This document shows positions 45,486 to 53,582 of a stretch of DNA of 64,000 nt, in pieces. The DNA is taken from positions 744,001 through 808,000 of the forward strand of contig CAVVFX010000017.1 in assembly GCA_963747535.1 (NCBI GenBank), in the 5' to 3' direction. The position numbers and the translations under genes are program-made. The DNA is from CAVVFX01 sp963747535. Its GTDB lineage: Bacteria; Acidobacteriota; Terriglobia; Bryobacterales; Bryobacteraceae. Every line of letters begins with the position of its first letter. Within the stretch, counting starts at the first letter, position 1. The notes under the pieces are model-generated. The model did not search any database. It was not told where the DNA came from and worked only from the letters and a program-made list of their open reading frames with translations.

Positions 45486-45909
45486 GGCTCTTGATCGGCT
45501 CGGTCACGATACTGACCGGAAGTTTGGCGTCCGACAGCACGCTCATCACCTGGACGATGGGGTCGAAGGGCGTTTGAGCGTCGGCGCGCAGATAAACGGC
45601 TGCGGGATTCCCGTACTTTTGGCGGATCAGGGCCGGCAAGTCGTGGTAATTGGGAGTGGCTTTACCCAGGTAGATCGTGCCGTCCTTGGTGATCTCGACG
45701 ACCGGCAGATCTTTGGTATCGCCAGTGGTTGTCGTCGTCTTGGGCACGTTGATATCGATCCCGTACTCTACGACGTGCGCCGTGAGCATAAAGATAATTA
45801 AAAGAACTAAAACTACGTCGACAAATGGAGTTACGTTAATGTCGGCCATGGCCGTGACACCCCGGCCAGGGCGCCGGCTGCTACCGTTCGAACCTAGGTT
45901 GATGGCCAC
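45472..45909 (-). CDS. tolR: ExbD/TolR biopolymer transport protein
   Basis: 145 residues: short cytoplasmic N-terminus, one helix with the proton-path aspartate (DINVTPFVDVVLVLLIIFML), then a periplasmic domain (LPVVEITKDGTIYLGKATP ... YLRADAQTPFDPIVQVMSVL). With TolQ it forms the proton-driven motor that moves TolA. It starts 3 bases after tolQ ends and overlaps tolA. Confidence 0.95.
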   Translation of the reverse strand: MAINLGSNGSSRRPGRGVTAMADINVTPFVDVVLVLLIIFMLTAHVVEYGIDINVPKTTTTTGDTKDLPVVEITKDGTIYLGKATPNYHDLPALIRQKYGNPAAVYLRADAQTPFDPIVQVMSVLSDAKLPVSIVTEPIKSHARH

Positions 45910-45912
45910 CTG

Positions 45913-46599
45913 TCACTCTCCAAAGCTTCTTTCGGCCAGGTTGATGAATTCGAGTGCGAAGTCGTCCATTCTCGCGCCGAGCTCCTTCAACATGTGTCCG
46001 AAATGGTTATAGAAGATCGCCGCCGGGATCGCCGCAAACAGTCCCACCGCGGTGGCGAAAAGGGCCTCCGAAATTCCCGGCCCAACCGATGCGAGGCTGG
46101 TGCCACCTGAAGTCCCAAGCATTTCAAATGCCCTTATAATGCCGAGTACGGTGCCGAAGAGCCCGATGAACGGCGACACCGAAGCGGTGGTCGCCAGCCA
46201 GTTCAGATTGTGCTCGAGCCGGGCCAGTTCCTCGTTGGTGCCCAGTTGCAGACTGCGCTCGAGGGCGGCCTTGTTAGTGAACCCGCCGCGGGTCTGGACC
46301 TGCCGGTTGATTTCGGTGTAGCCGAAATCGAACACCGAAACCAGTGGGGAGGGGCGGAATTGTTCGCTCGCGACCATCACGGCTTCCAGGCCATTGGCCT
46401 TGCGGAACGCGCGGAGAAACCTGGCATTCGCGTTACGGGCGCGCCGGAGGGTGCTCCATTTTGAAAAGATGATGGTCCACGACGAGACCGAGAAAACAAA
46501 CAGCAGGGCGAAGATCGCAATGTTCACCGGCTGGGTGTGGCGAACGTATTCTAAAAAGTCTACCTGAAGCAGTAAGAAAAATCCGACTGAGGCGGCCAA
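45913..46599 (-). CDS. tolQ: ExbB/TolQ proton-channel protein
   Basis: 228 residues from a TTG start backed by GGAAGGGAG a few bases upstream. Three membrane helices: VNIAIFALLFVFSVSSWTII, then the conserved SPFIGLFGTVLGIIRAFEML and ISEALFATAVGLFAAIPAAIFYN. The large cytoplasmic loop between helices 1 and 2 is present. First gene of the tolQRAB-pal-cpoB operon, so the promoter should lie in the short gap before 46750. Confidence 0.95.
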   Translation of the reverse strand: MAASVGFFLLLQVDFLEYVRHTQPVNIAIFALLFVFSVSSWTIIFSKWSTLRRARNANARFLRAFRKANGLEAVMVASEQFRPSPLVSVFDFGYTEINRQVQTRGGFTNKAALERSLQLGTNEELARLEHNLNWLATTASVSPFIGLFGTVLGIIRAFEMLGTSGGTSLASVGPGISEALFATAVGLFAAIPAAIFYNHFGHMLKELGARMDDFALEFINLAERSFGE

Positions 46600-46747
46600 C
46601 GCGTCTCCCTTCCAAACTCTATCATAAGACGTGGGTTCAATCGGGAAAGTCTAGGTAGGAAAAAATACGGGGTGTGCGAGGGAAATTTGATGAATAAATA
46701 TAAAGGATCCGCCTGCCGCGCCGGGTGGCGCAGCACGTGGTGAAAAC

Positions 46748-46773
46748 AACAAAAAACAGACGGTGAAGTCTGT
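46748..46773 (-). terminator. Terminator of the carD-like gene
   Basis: Read on the - strand: ACAGAC, TTCACC loop, GTCTGT, then TTTTTTGTTG, starting two bases after the stop codon. The 6-bp stem is short but the T-run is good. The hairpin is a member of the ACAGAC/GTCTGT palindrome family. Confidence 0.65.
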
Positions 46774-46774
46774 G

Positions 46775-47290
46775 TTACGCAGCCGACGGCAACGTCAGGG
46801 ACGCCTTAGCCAACGCTTTCTGGAGAAGTCCCAACGCATCGGTTTCGGAATGAGCCTTGGCAATTGAAATCTCCGAAACCACCATGTGGCGGGCGCGATC
46901 CAGCATCTTCTTCTCACGGAAGGACAATGGCTTGTCGGACTGCACGATCAGCAGGCACTTGAGCACCTCCGCCACCTGAGACAGATTTCCGCTTTGCATC
47001 TTATCGCTGTTGATCTTAAAGCGGCATTTCCAGTCAGGGCAGATAGGGCACTCGCCGGCGCTGAGGTAATTCAAGACCTTGTTGATGTCCGCGGTCTTGG
47101 TAATTCTTCGGAGGCCGACGTTCCCGACATTAGAGAAGGGAACCATTACGGTCATACTGCTGTAAACCAACCGAAGGAGATAAAACTTCTCAAACTGCGA
47201 TCCCGAGCCAAAAGAACGGGCGCTTATGTTTTCGATGGTCCCAACACCTTGGTTGGGATAGACTACTTTTTCACCGATCTCGAAGGTCAT
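46775..47290 (-). CDS. CarD/CdnL-family RNA polymerase-binding regulator
   Basis: 171 residues, the normal length. The N-terminal RNA polymerase-interacting domain (MTFEIGEKVVYPNQGVGTIE ... YLLRLVYSSMTVMVPFSN) is followed by a helical C-terminal domain (LSFREKKMLDRARHMVVSEISIA). In other bacteria such proteins bind the polymerase beta subunit and stabilise open promoter complexes, often at rRNA promoters. An insertion with CPICPDWKC (residues 85-93) places three cysteines in a CxxC...C arrangement between the domains, uncommon for the family. The ATG at 47290 starts the domain exactly; an upstream TTG would add seven residues. Confidence 0.88.
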   Translation of the reverse strand: MTFEIGEKVVYPNQGVGTIENISARSFGSGSQFEKFYLLRLVYSSMTVMVPFSNVGNVGLRRITKTADINKVLNYLSAGECPICPDWKCRFKINSDKMQSGNLSQVAEVLKCLLIVQSDKPLSFREKKMLDRARHMVVSEISIAKAHSETDALGLLQKALAKASLTLPSAA

Positions 47291-47548
47291 ACAAGGATCC
47301 CCCCACCTCAACCGCCGGTGTTCGTTTCAAACTGATAAAACTGGTGCTCGAACGGTAATATTAATCTCAACGAATTTTAATGTCAAGAGGGGGGTCGCAA
47401 TATGATGCAAAGACAGGGAATATGGTTTCACGATTTGTGGTGACGTTATCCCTAAGGAACCCCGGGATGCTCGAATTGTACTAAAGCAATCGCTAACTTA
47501 CCTGGGTGGTTTATTGGTGAAGACGCAGATAAGGACCGAAGTCCGTGG

Positions 47549-47878
47549 TTACAAACCGACAGCGGCAGCGGTGCGCGTGAACTGGTAGCGGTCCAGACTG
47601 GCCACCACCTGACAAGTGTATTCTGCCTGATCAGTTAGCCGGACGATCCTGAGCACTCGTCCGAGACAACGAATCTGTACCCGGGCAGTCTGGGCCTGAC
47701 TGAGGGTAACCAGGTATTCTATCCGTCCGCCTATTTCGAAGTCGCGGTTCGAAGAAAAACAGACACCTCCTGAACTGATGTCGAACGTGTGTCCCGGCCG
47801 GGAGACTCGTTTTCCTCCAAGTTGAGTGATCTCTACGGGTAACTTAATGCGGAACCGTTTGGTCCGCCGCTGTTCCAT
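47549..47878 (-). CDS. PilZ-domain protein (c-di-GMP binding)
   Basis: About 109 residues, a single PilZ domain. The c-di-GMP contacts are visible: RRTKRFR (the RxxxR motif) and DISSGGVCF (the D/NxSxxG motif). The ATG at 47878 gives the usual MEQRR beginning; a GTG at 47890 would add four residues. It stands alone, and its stop codon falls inside a GGAC-TTCG-GTCC hairpin. A cytoplasmic c-di-GMP effector is the expected role; its target is not visible. Confidence 0.85.
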   Translation of the reverse strand: MEQRRTKRFRIKLPVEITQLGGKRVSRPGHTFDISSGGVCFSSNRDFEIGGRIEYLVTLSQAQTARVQIRCLGRVLRIVRLTDQAEYTCQVVASLDRYQFTRTAAAVGL

Positions 47879-48014
47879 GATCTGTGCCACATATCTAATC
47901 TAAGGCCTCCGTGCTACAGATGCAATAGAGTTAAAGTACTGATGGAGTAGCGTTTGGTTATGTAACGTTATGGGGCTTACTCAGCGTTTCGACTGAGTAC
48001 GGAGGTTGCTAAGC

Positions 48015-48073
48015 GTTATCCGCTGTCCGTTGTCCGTCGTCCAGCGGATAACGGATAACGGACAACGGACAAC
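48015..48073. repeat. Inverted array of eight heptamers in the larC leader
   Basis: Left arm: GTTATCC, GCTGTCC, GTTGTCC, GTCGTCC (48015-48042). After three bases the right arm: GGATAAC, GGATAAC, GGACAAC, GGACAAC (48046-48073). The arms are reverse complements in type. GTTATCCGCTG (48015-48025) pairs exactly with CAGCGGATAAC (48042-48052), and the loop (48025-48036) can pair with 48059-48070, a pseudoknot geometry. It ends 22 bases before the larC start. Confidence 0.8.
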
Positions 48074-48095
48074 TCTTGCGTCATAATCGAGATTC

Positions 48096-49268
48096 GTGAA
48101 ACTTTGTTATCTGGACGCATTCTCGGGACTTAGCGGCGACATGCTGGTTGGCGGCCTGGCCTCGGCCGGCGCGGACCAGTCCCTGATCGCCGACGCCATC
48201 CATTTGCTCGATGCAGGGGCCGAAGTATCCTTCGAACCGGTGAAGCGCCGTGGGATCGGCGCGCTAAAATTCCACGTCAGAATTGCGGAGACCCAAAAGC
48301 ACCGGCACCTTCGGCACATCCTCGAAATGATCGACAAGGCCGCGCTTCCTGCCAGGACCAAGGCATACGCCTCGGCTGTCTTTCAACGCCTTGGCGAAGC
48401 GGAGGCGGCGGTGCACCAGGTCGGTATCGAGAAGGTCCATTTTCATGAGGTAGGCGCGGCAGACTCAATTTCCGATATTGTCGGCGCTTGCCTCGCGTTT
48501 GAACTGCTGGGCGTCGAGCGTATCGTCTGCTCGCAGGTGAACGTGGGCAGCGGCACGGTGGAGACCGAGCACGGCACACTTCCCGTCCCTGCTCCCGCGA
48601 CCGCATCTTTACTGATTGGCAAACCGATCTACTCGCGCGGCCCGGCCATGGAACTGACTACGCCGACCGGCGCAGCCGTGGCTGTCACCCTCGCCGAGAG
48701 TTTCGGCTCGATGCCGCCCATGCGCATCCTCTCCACCGGTTACGGCGCGGGAGGACGCGATTTCGTGGAGCACGCCAACGTGCTTCGGGTTCTGATCGGC
48801 GAAGATACGCGCGCCACTGAGGCGACTACCGTCTCGGTGATCGAAGCGAATATGGACGATTCGACGCCGCAGGTTTTGGCCTTCGCGCTGGAACGTCTCA
48901 TGGATGCCGGCGCACTGGACGCATCGTTACAGCCCCTCACCATGAAGAAGGGCCGTCCGGGAGTCTTGCTGCAGGTGATTGCACGACCTGAGGATCGCGA
49001 GAAGCTGATGGGGATATTGTTCGCCGAAACCAGCACGCTCGGTGTACGCTTTCATGAGGCGGAACGCCGGGTCCAGGAGCGCGACTGGGTCGAGGTTAGA
49101 ACCTCGCGTGGGCCGGTCCGCATCAAAGTGGGAGAGGCGGGTGCATTTGCTCCGGAATACGAAGACTGCCGTAAGCTGGCCCTAAGCAGCGGTACACCGC
49201 TGCGGGAGATCATCTCCGAGGCGGGCGTTCTGTATGCCAATCAGCTGTTCCTAAAACCATCGAAATGA
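48096..49268 (+). CDS. larC: Nickel-pincer cofactor biosynthesis protein, uninterrupted
   Basis: 390 residues from a GTG. Family features: KLCYLDAFSGLSGDMLVGGL, FHEVGAADSISDIVGACLAF, ELTTPTGAAVAVTL, YGAGGRDF, EANMDDSTPQVLAFALERLM and the late ETSTLGVRFHEAERR. LarC inserts nickel into the pyridinium dithiocarboxylate nucleotide used by lactate racemase and related enzymes. In lactobacilli it is made by a programmed frameshift from two frames; here it is a single continuous frame. larB and larE are not in the window. Its stop overlaps the metG start (ATGA). Confidence 0.92.
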   Translation: MKLCYLDAFSGLSGDMLVGGLASAGADQSLIADAIHLLDAGAEVSFEPVKRRGIGALKFHVRIAETQKHRHLRHILEMIDKAALPARTKAYASAVFQRLGEAEAAVHQVGIEKVHFHEVGAADSISDIVGACLAFELLGVERIVCSQVNVGSGTVETEHGTLPVPAPATASLLIGKPIYSRGPAMELTTPTGAAVAVTLAESFGSMPPMRILSTGYGAGGRDFVEHANVLRVLIGEDTRATEATTVSVIEANMDDSTPQVLAFALERLMDAGALDASLQPLTMKKGRPGVLLQVIARPEDREKLMGILFAETSTLGVRFHEAERRVQERDWVEVRTSRGPVRIKVGEAGAFAPEYEDCRKLALSSGTPLREIISEAGVLYANQLFLKPSK

Positions 49269-51223
49269 AATACTACTTTACGACGCCCATTTACTATGTG
49301 AACGCGGCTCCGCATATTGGCCATACGTACACCACGCTGGCTGCCGATACGATCAAGCGGTTCAAAACGATGCAGGGCTATGACGTCACCCTGACCACCG
49401 GCACGGATGAGCACGGGCAGAAAGTGGAGCGGTCCGCCGAGAACGCCGGCAAGACCCCCGAAGCGTTCGTCGACGGCGTGGCAGCCGAGTTTCGCAAGCA
49501 GTGGGACGTGCTGGGGCTGAAGTACGATCGCTTTATCCGCACGACCGATCCTAAACATCTGGAGACGGTGCGGTGGTTGTTCCAAAAGTGTCTGGACAAC
49601 GGCTACATCTATAAGGGCAGCTACAGCGGCCAGTATTGCGTAGCCTGCGAGCTTTACGTAAACGATGCCAAGCCGGGCGATCCTTGCCCCGATTGCGGAC
49701 GGCCTACCGAAACCGTCACCGAAGACAACTACTTCTTCAAACTCTCGGCGTTCACCGACAAACTGCTGGCGCTGTACGAATCGCAGCCCGATTTCATCGA
49801 GCCCGAGGCGAAGCGCAATGAGACGATCAGCTTCGTCAAGCAAGGTCTGACGGACCTTTCGATCAGCCGGACCACGATCAAATGGGGCATCCCGCTGCCG
49901 GTGGAAGGCGGCCACGTCGCATATGTCTGGTTCGACGCGCTGATCGCCTACCTGAGCGCGGTGGGCGGACCGGATTACGAGAAGGAGGGGCTGTGGCCCG
50001 CGGATCTGCACCTGATCGGAAAGGAGATTGTCCGCTTCCACGCCATCTTCTGGCCGGCCTTCCTGATGGCTGCCGGACTGCCGATCCCGAAGCGCATCTT
50101 CGCGCACGGCTGGCTGCTGTTCGAGAACGACAAGATGAGCAAGACGCGCGGCAACATCGTGCGCGCCGAGCCGATCCAGCGGGTGATGGGCTTTGAAGCC
50201 CTGCGCTATTTCCTGCTGCGGGAGGTGGTGTTCGGACAGGATGGCAGCTTCAGCTACGATGCCCTGATCGGCCGCTACAACTCGGAGCTCGCCAACGGCA
50301 TCGGCAACCTGGTCAGCCGCACACTGACCATGATCAATCAGTATCGCGGGGGCGTTATTCCTTCGGGCTCGAACCTCGTTATCGAGCAACTCGCCACCGA
50401 TACCATCCCGACGGTCGTGAAGCATTTCGAGGCGTTCGAATTCTCGCGAGGACTGGAGGCAATCTGGACGTTGCTTTCTGCCGTCGATAAGTTCATTGTC
50501 GAGCAGGCTCCCTGGAAGCTCGCGCGTAATGCCGATGCCGAAGCACAGGCCCAGTTGGATGCCGCGCTCTACACCTCGGCCGAGACCTTGCGGCTGGCGA
50601 CCGCGTTGCTGTACCCCGTCCTTCCGGAGTCGGCTGCGAAGATCTGGGAACAACTCGGCATGACCGAGGCCATCGGCGAGATGCGTCTCGACAACCTGCA
50701 CTGGGGCCAACTCGCGACGGGTCAGAAGATCGGCCAGATCTCCGCAGTGTTCCCCCGCATCGAGCTGAAAGAGGCGGTCGACAAGATGCGCCAACTCGAA
50801 GAGGAGGTAACCCTGCAGCAGGCCAAACTGCTGGGGAAGCCGGTCGCTCCGAAGGCGCCTGAGGGCGTGCCGGCGTTAGCCGCGCCGATCGCCATTGACG
50901 ACTTCGTCAAGGTCGATTTGCGGGTGGGCCAGATTCTGTCCGCCGAGCCTGTTAAGGGCGCCGACAAACTGCTGCACCTCAAAGTCGACATCGCCGAACC
51001 CGAACCGCGCACCATTGTCGCCGGCATTGCGGAGGCTTACAAGCCCGAACAGTTGATCGGCCGGAAGGTGGTTATCGTGGCGAATTTAAACCCGAGGAAG
51101 CTGCGCGGCATCACATCGAATGGAATGATTGTGGCGGCGTCATTGGAGGGAGGGGGACCGGGCGGACGGCCGGTTCTGGCCGGTTTTCTGGAAGACGTCC
51201 CGGTGGGAGCGCGGTTGAAGTGA
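49265..51223 (+). CDS. metG: Methionyl-tRNA synthetase
   Basis: 652 residues. Class I signatures: HIGH (residues 17-20 in NAAPHIGHTYTTL) and KMSKTRG (about 290). The zinc knuckle is CVAC ... CPDC (about residues 125-144), one-knuckle type. After the anticodon-binding helices and a linker, residues about 545-652 form a C-terminal EMAP-II/Trbp111-like tRNA-binding and dimerisation domain (DDFVKVDLRVGQILSAEPVKGAD). All motifs are intact, so this should be the cell's working MetRS. It overlaps larC upstream and tatD downstream by 4 bases each. Confidence 0.97.
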   Translation: MKYYFTTPIYYVNAAPHIGHTYTTLAADTIKRFKTMQGYDVTLTTGTDEHGQKVERSAENAGKTPEAFVDGVAAEFRKQWDVLGLKYDRFIRTTDPKHLETVRWLFQKCLDNGYIYKGSYSGQYCVACELYVNDAKPGDPCPDCGRPTETVTEDNYFFKLSAFTDKLLALYESQPDFIEPEAKRNETISFVKQGLTDLSISRTTIKWGIPLPVEGGHVAYVWFDALIAYLSAVGGPDYEKEGLWPADLHLIGKEIVRFHAIFWPAFLMAAGLPIPKRIFAHGWLLFENDKMSKTRGNIVRAEPIQRVMGFEALRYFLLREVVFGQDGSFSYDALIGRYNSELANGIGNLVSRTLTMINQYRGGVIPSGSNLVIEQLATDTIPTVVKHFEAFEFSRGLEAIWTLLSAVDKFIVEQAPWKLARNADAEAQAQLDAALYTSAETLRLATALLYPVLPESAAKIWEQLGMTEAIGEMRLDNLHWGQLATGQKIGQISAVFPRIELKEAVDKMRQLEEEVTLQQAKLLGKPVAPKAPEGVPALAAPIAIDDFVKVDLRVGQILSAEPVKGADKLLHLKVDIAEPEPRTIVAGIAEAYKPEQLIGRKVVIVANLNPRKLRGITSNGMIVAASLEGGGPGGRPVLAGFLEDVPVGARLK

Positions 51224-52005
51224 ATCTGGTCGACTCCCACGTCCACCTCGACCACGAACAATTCCGGCAGGACCTCGACGCCATTCTAGGTCGTGCGCAG
51301 GAGCAGGGCATTCGCCGCATGTTGACCATCGGGACCGGCGAGGGGCCTCCCAAACTGGACTGCGCCATTGAACTGGCAGCCCGGTACGCAGGTGTTTCCG
51401 CGACGGTTGGCGTGCACCCGCATGAGGCTTCGAAGGCCGATGCCGGCACGTTCGACGAACTGCGAACACTGCTTCGCGAGCCTTTCGTCCTGGCACTCGG
51501 CGAAATCGGTCTCGACTATCACTACGATTTCTCACCGCGCGAGGTCCAGCGCGAGGTTTTTGTAGAACAGTTGCGCCTGGCGCGGGAGGCAGGTAAGCCG
51601 GTCATCATTCACACCCGGGAAGCCTGGCCAGATACCGTGGAGATTCTGCGCCGCGAGTGGAGCGGGCCTGGCATCATGCACTGCTTTACCGGCGACGAAC
51701 AGCAGGCTCGGGAGGCTTTAGATCTGGGATTTCATCTCAGCTTTGGCGGAGTTCTGACGTTCAACAAGGTCGAAACGGTTCGGCAAGCGGCTGCGATCGT
51801 CCCGGACGACCGGCTGCTGGTGGAGACGGACGCGCCTTATCTGGCTCCGGTTCCTCATCGCGGCAAGCGCAATGAGCCGGCGTTCATGGTCGAGACGGTG
51901 CGCAAGCTGGCGTCGGTGCGCGGTGTTGACGCGGAGTATGTGGCTGCTATCACTACCGCTAATTTTGAGAAGTTAATGGCTGGTAAGTCTCTGGCCTGCC
52001 CGTAG
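51220..52005 (+). CDS. tatD: TatD-family metal-dependent DNase
   Basis: 261 residues from a GTG overlapping the metG stop. Metal-site motifs are complete: DSHVHLD, ATVGVHPHEA, LGEIGLDYH, IIHTREAW, MHCFTGD and LLVETDAPYLAP followed by HRGKRNEP. Characterised relatives are 3'-5' exonucleases or D-aminoacyl-tRNA/peptide-like hydrolases; metG-tatD linkage is common in bacteria. The stop codon TAG is supplied by the CCGTAGGAC start of a palindromic repeat copy, so the C-terminus may have been set by the repeat. Confidence 0.93.
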   Translation: MNLVDSHVHLDHEQFRQDLDAILGRAQEQGIRRMLTIGTGEGPPKLDCAIELAARYAGVSATVGVHPHEASKADAGTFDELRTLLREPFVLALGEIGLDYHYDFSPREVQREVFVEQLRLAREAGKPVIIHTREAWPDTVEILRREWSGPGIMHCFTGDEQQAREALDLGFHLSFGGVLTFNKVETVRQAAAIVPDDRLLVETDAPYLAPVPHRGKRNEPAFMVETVRKLASVRGVDAEYVAAITTANFEKLMAGKSLACP

Positions 52006-52201
52006 GACGGACCATCGTGGCTTCCGGTCGTTCCGGCTGCGCAGCCGTTGAAGTTTGGATATTTGATCTGAAACTTGTGCCTATGCCGCCGCGAGCGAAG
52101 TTTGGCCGCAGTTTCTGGAGAGTCTCCACGTCGCGATGGTGAGGTTTTTGAGGGTGCTACGCGGCCGGCAGACCACAAACAACGATGATCTGCCTTACGG
52201 G
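52000..52201. repeat. Inverted pair of the 48-bp palindromic repeat (copies E and F)
   Basis: Copy E (52000-52047, + strand) reads CCGTAGGACGGACCATCG ... CGGCTGCGCAGCCG. Copy F (52156-52201, - strand) reads CCGTAAGGCAGATCATCG ... GGTCTGCCGGCCGCGTAGC. They face each other across 108 bp without a gene, giving a MITE-like unit of about 202 bp with long imperfect terminal inverted repeats. Confidence 0.7.
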
Positions 52202-52263
52202 ATTGGCGCCGTAATCCGTCGGCCGGTTAATGTTTCGCTGCGGTTCCGCCGATAGGAGCCTAG

Positions 52264-53250
52264 ATGGGAACCGCCGGCGAACTACCGTGCTTTCTGGGGC
52301 TTCCCGCGGTGATCGTCAGCCCGGCCATGCGGCGGGTGATGGAGTTGGTCAAGAGAGTCGCCCGTACATCCGCAGCCGTCTTGATCACGGGCGAAACCGG
52401 ATCCGGCAAGGAGATTGTGGCGCGCGCCATTCATCATTTTTCGCTGCGGTCAGCGAAACCGTGGGTGGACGTGAACTGCGCCGCGCTTCCCGACCAGTTG
52501 ATGGAGAGCGAGTTGTTCGGCCACGAGAAGGGGGCCTTCAGTGGAGCCGATTCCACCAAACCGGGCTTGTTCGAAATGGCGCACACGGGAACCTTGTTCC
52601 TGGACGAAGTCGGCGAACTGGAGCCGCGTATGCAAGTCAAACTGCTGCGGGTCTTGGACGATGTGCCCTATTACCGGCTGGGCGGACAGAAGAAAGTCCG
52701 CGTAAACACGCGAATTCTGGCGGCGACCAACCAGAATCTGGAGGCCGCAGTCAGAGCCGGACAGTTTCGCAGCGACCTGTTCCACCGGTTAAATCAATTC
52801 GCGGTGCGAGTCCCGCCGCTACGGGAACGCAGGGAAGACATCTTGCCGCTGGCGGAGTATTTCTTGAGGCAGCAGTCCGGGGAGGCCACCTTTTCGGAGG
52901 ATGCCGAACGCCTGTTGCGCATGTTCGCCTGGCCTGGGAATGTACGGGAACTTCGCAATGTAGTGATCTCGGCTCTGGTTCAGGCAACCGGCGATGTGAT
53001 CCACGCGGAGGACCTGGGGTGCAGGGAAACCGCGAGGACGGGCACGGGCCGCGCGACTAGCGGTCTCCGACTCGACGGGTTGGAGCGGTATGCTATCTTC
53101 GAGGCTTTGCAAAAAACCGCCGGACATCATCAACACGCGGCCGATATGCTCGGAATTTCCCGCCGGACGCTCAGTCGAAAACTAAAACTGTATAGCGCTG
53201 ATGAAAGGGAGGACGCCGGTTGCGCATATGAACTTGAAACAGGAAACTGA
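52264..53250 (+). CDS. Sigma-54-dependent activator without receiver domain
   Basis: 328 residues from an ATG with AGGAG about seven bases upstream. AAA+ domain: Walker A GETGSGKE (about residue 43), the sigma-54 contact loop GAFSGAD (Ser instead of the usual Thr), Walker B TLFLDEVGEL, sensor LAATNQNLE, FRSDLFHRLNQFAVRVPPLRER and WPGNVRELRN. A C-terminal Fis-type helix-turn-helix (AADMLGISRRTLSRKLKLY) binds DNA. There is no N-terminal receiver, GAF or PAS domain, so it is either constitutively competent or controlled by a partner. The last 23 bases overlap the PilZ gene, suggesting joint expression. Confidence 0.88.
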   Translation: MGTAGELPCFLGLPAVIVSPAMRRVMELVKRVARTSAAVLITGETGSGKEIVARAIHHFSLRSAKPWVDVNCAALPDQLMESELFGHEKGAFSGADSTKPGLFEMAHTGTLFLDEVGELEPRMQVKLLRVLDDVPYYRLGGQKKVRVNTRILAATNQNLEAAVRAGQFRSDLFHRLNQFAVRVPPLRERREDILPLAEYFLRQQSGEATFSEDAERLLRMFAWPGNVRELRNVVISALVQATGDVIHAEDLGCRETARTGTGRATSGLRLDGLERYAIFEALQKTAGHHQHAADMLGISRRTLSRKLKLYSADEREDAGCAYELETGN

Positions 53251-53527
53251 AAGAAGCTCCGATAGACGGACGGAACCGCGATACTCCGCGGACGGCGAAG
53301 TACGTCTCTGGCAAGATTCAAGGGACGCCGCATTCCCGGGCCGTCTCCTGGACAGTTCATCGATCGGATTTCGCGCGAGTCACGGCCGCCTTTCGCTGGC
53401 GTCGGGCCAATTGGTCAATTTCGTCTTTTGCGGACGTAGCGGCGTTGCGCGCGCTGTCTGGACCCGAATCCTCAACGGAGAAGTCGAGACGGGATTCCGG
53501 ATTTTGTCAGTGGATCCGACGCTGTGA
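53228..53527 (+). CDS. Small PilZ-like protein
   Basis: About 99 residues overlapping the end of the activator gene. RRTEPRYSADGEVRLW matches the PilZ N-terminal motif (RxxxR), and LLDSSSIGFRASH matches the second motif, in which the usual glycine pattern is slightly changed. An ATG at 53201 with a nearby AAGGGAGG would give nine more residues. Weak c-di-GMP binding is plausible. It lies between a sigma-54 activator and a gene for c-di-GMP synthesis and breakdown. Confidence 0.75.
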   Translation: MNLKQETERSSDRRTEPRYSADGEVRLWQDSRDAAFPGRLLDSSSIGFRASHGRLSLASGQLVNFVFCGRSGVARAVWTRILNGEVETGFRILSVDPTL

Positions 53528-53582
53528 AATGAGCCGGAGAGGCCGTCGGCCGCGGCACAGCGGACCCGCCCCACACGGGGCA

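Noticed and set aside
48015..48073. Heptamer array considered as a CRISPR
   Set aside because: Units are 7 bp with no spacers and are arranged as inverted arms; no cas genes nearby.
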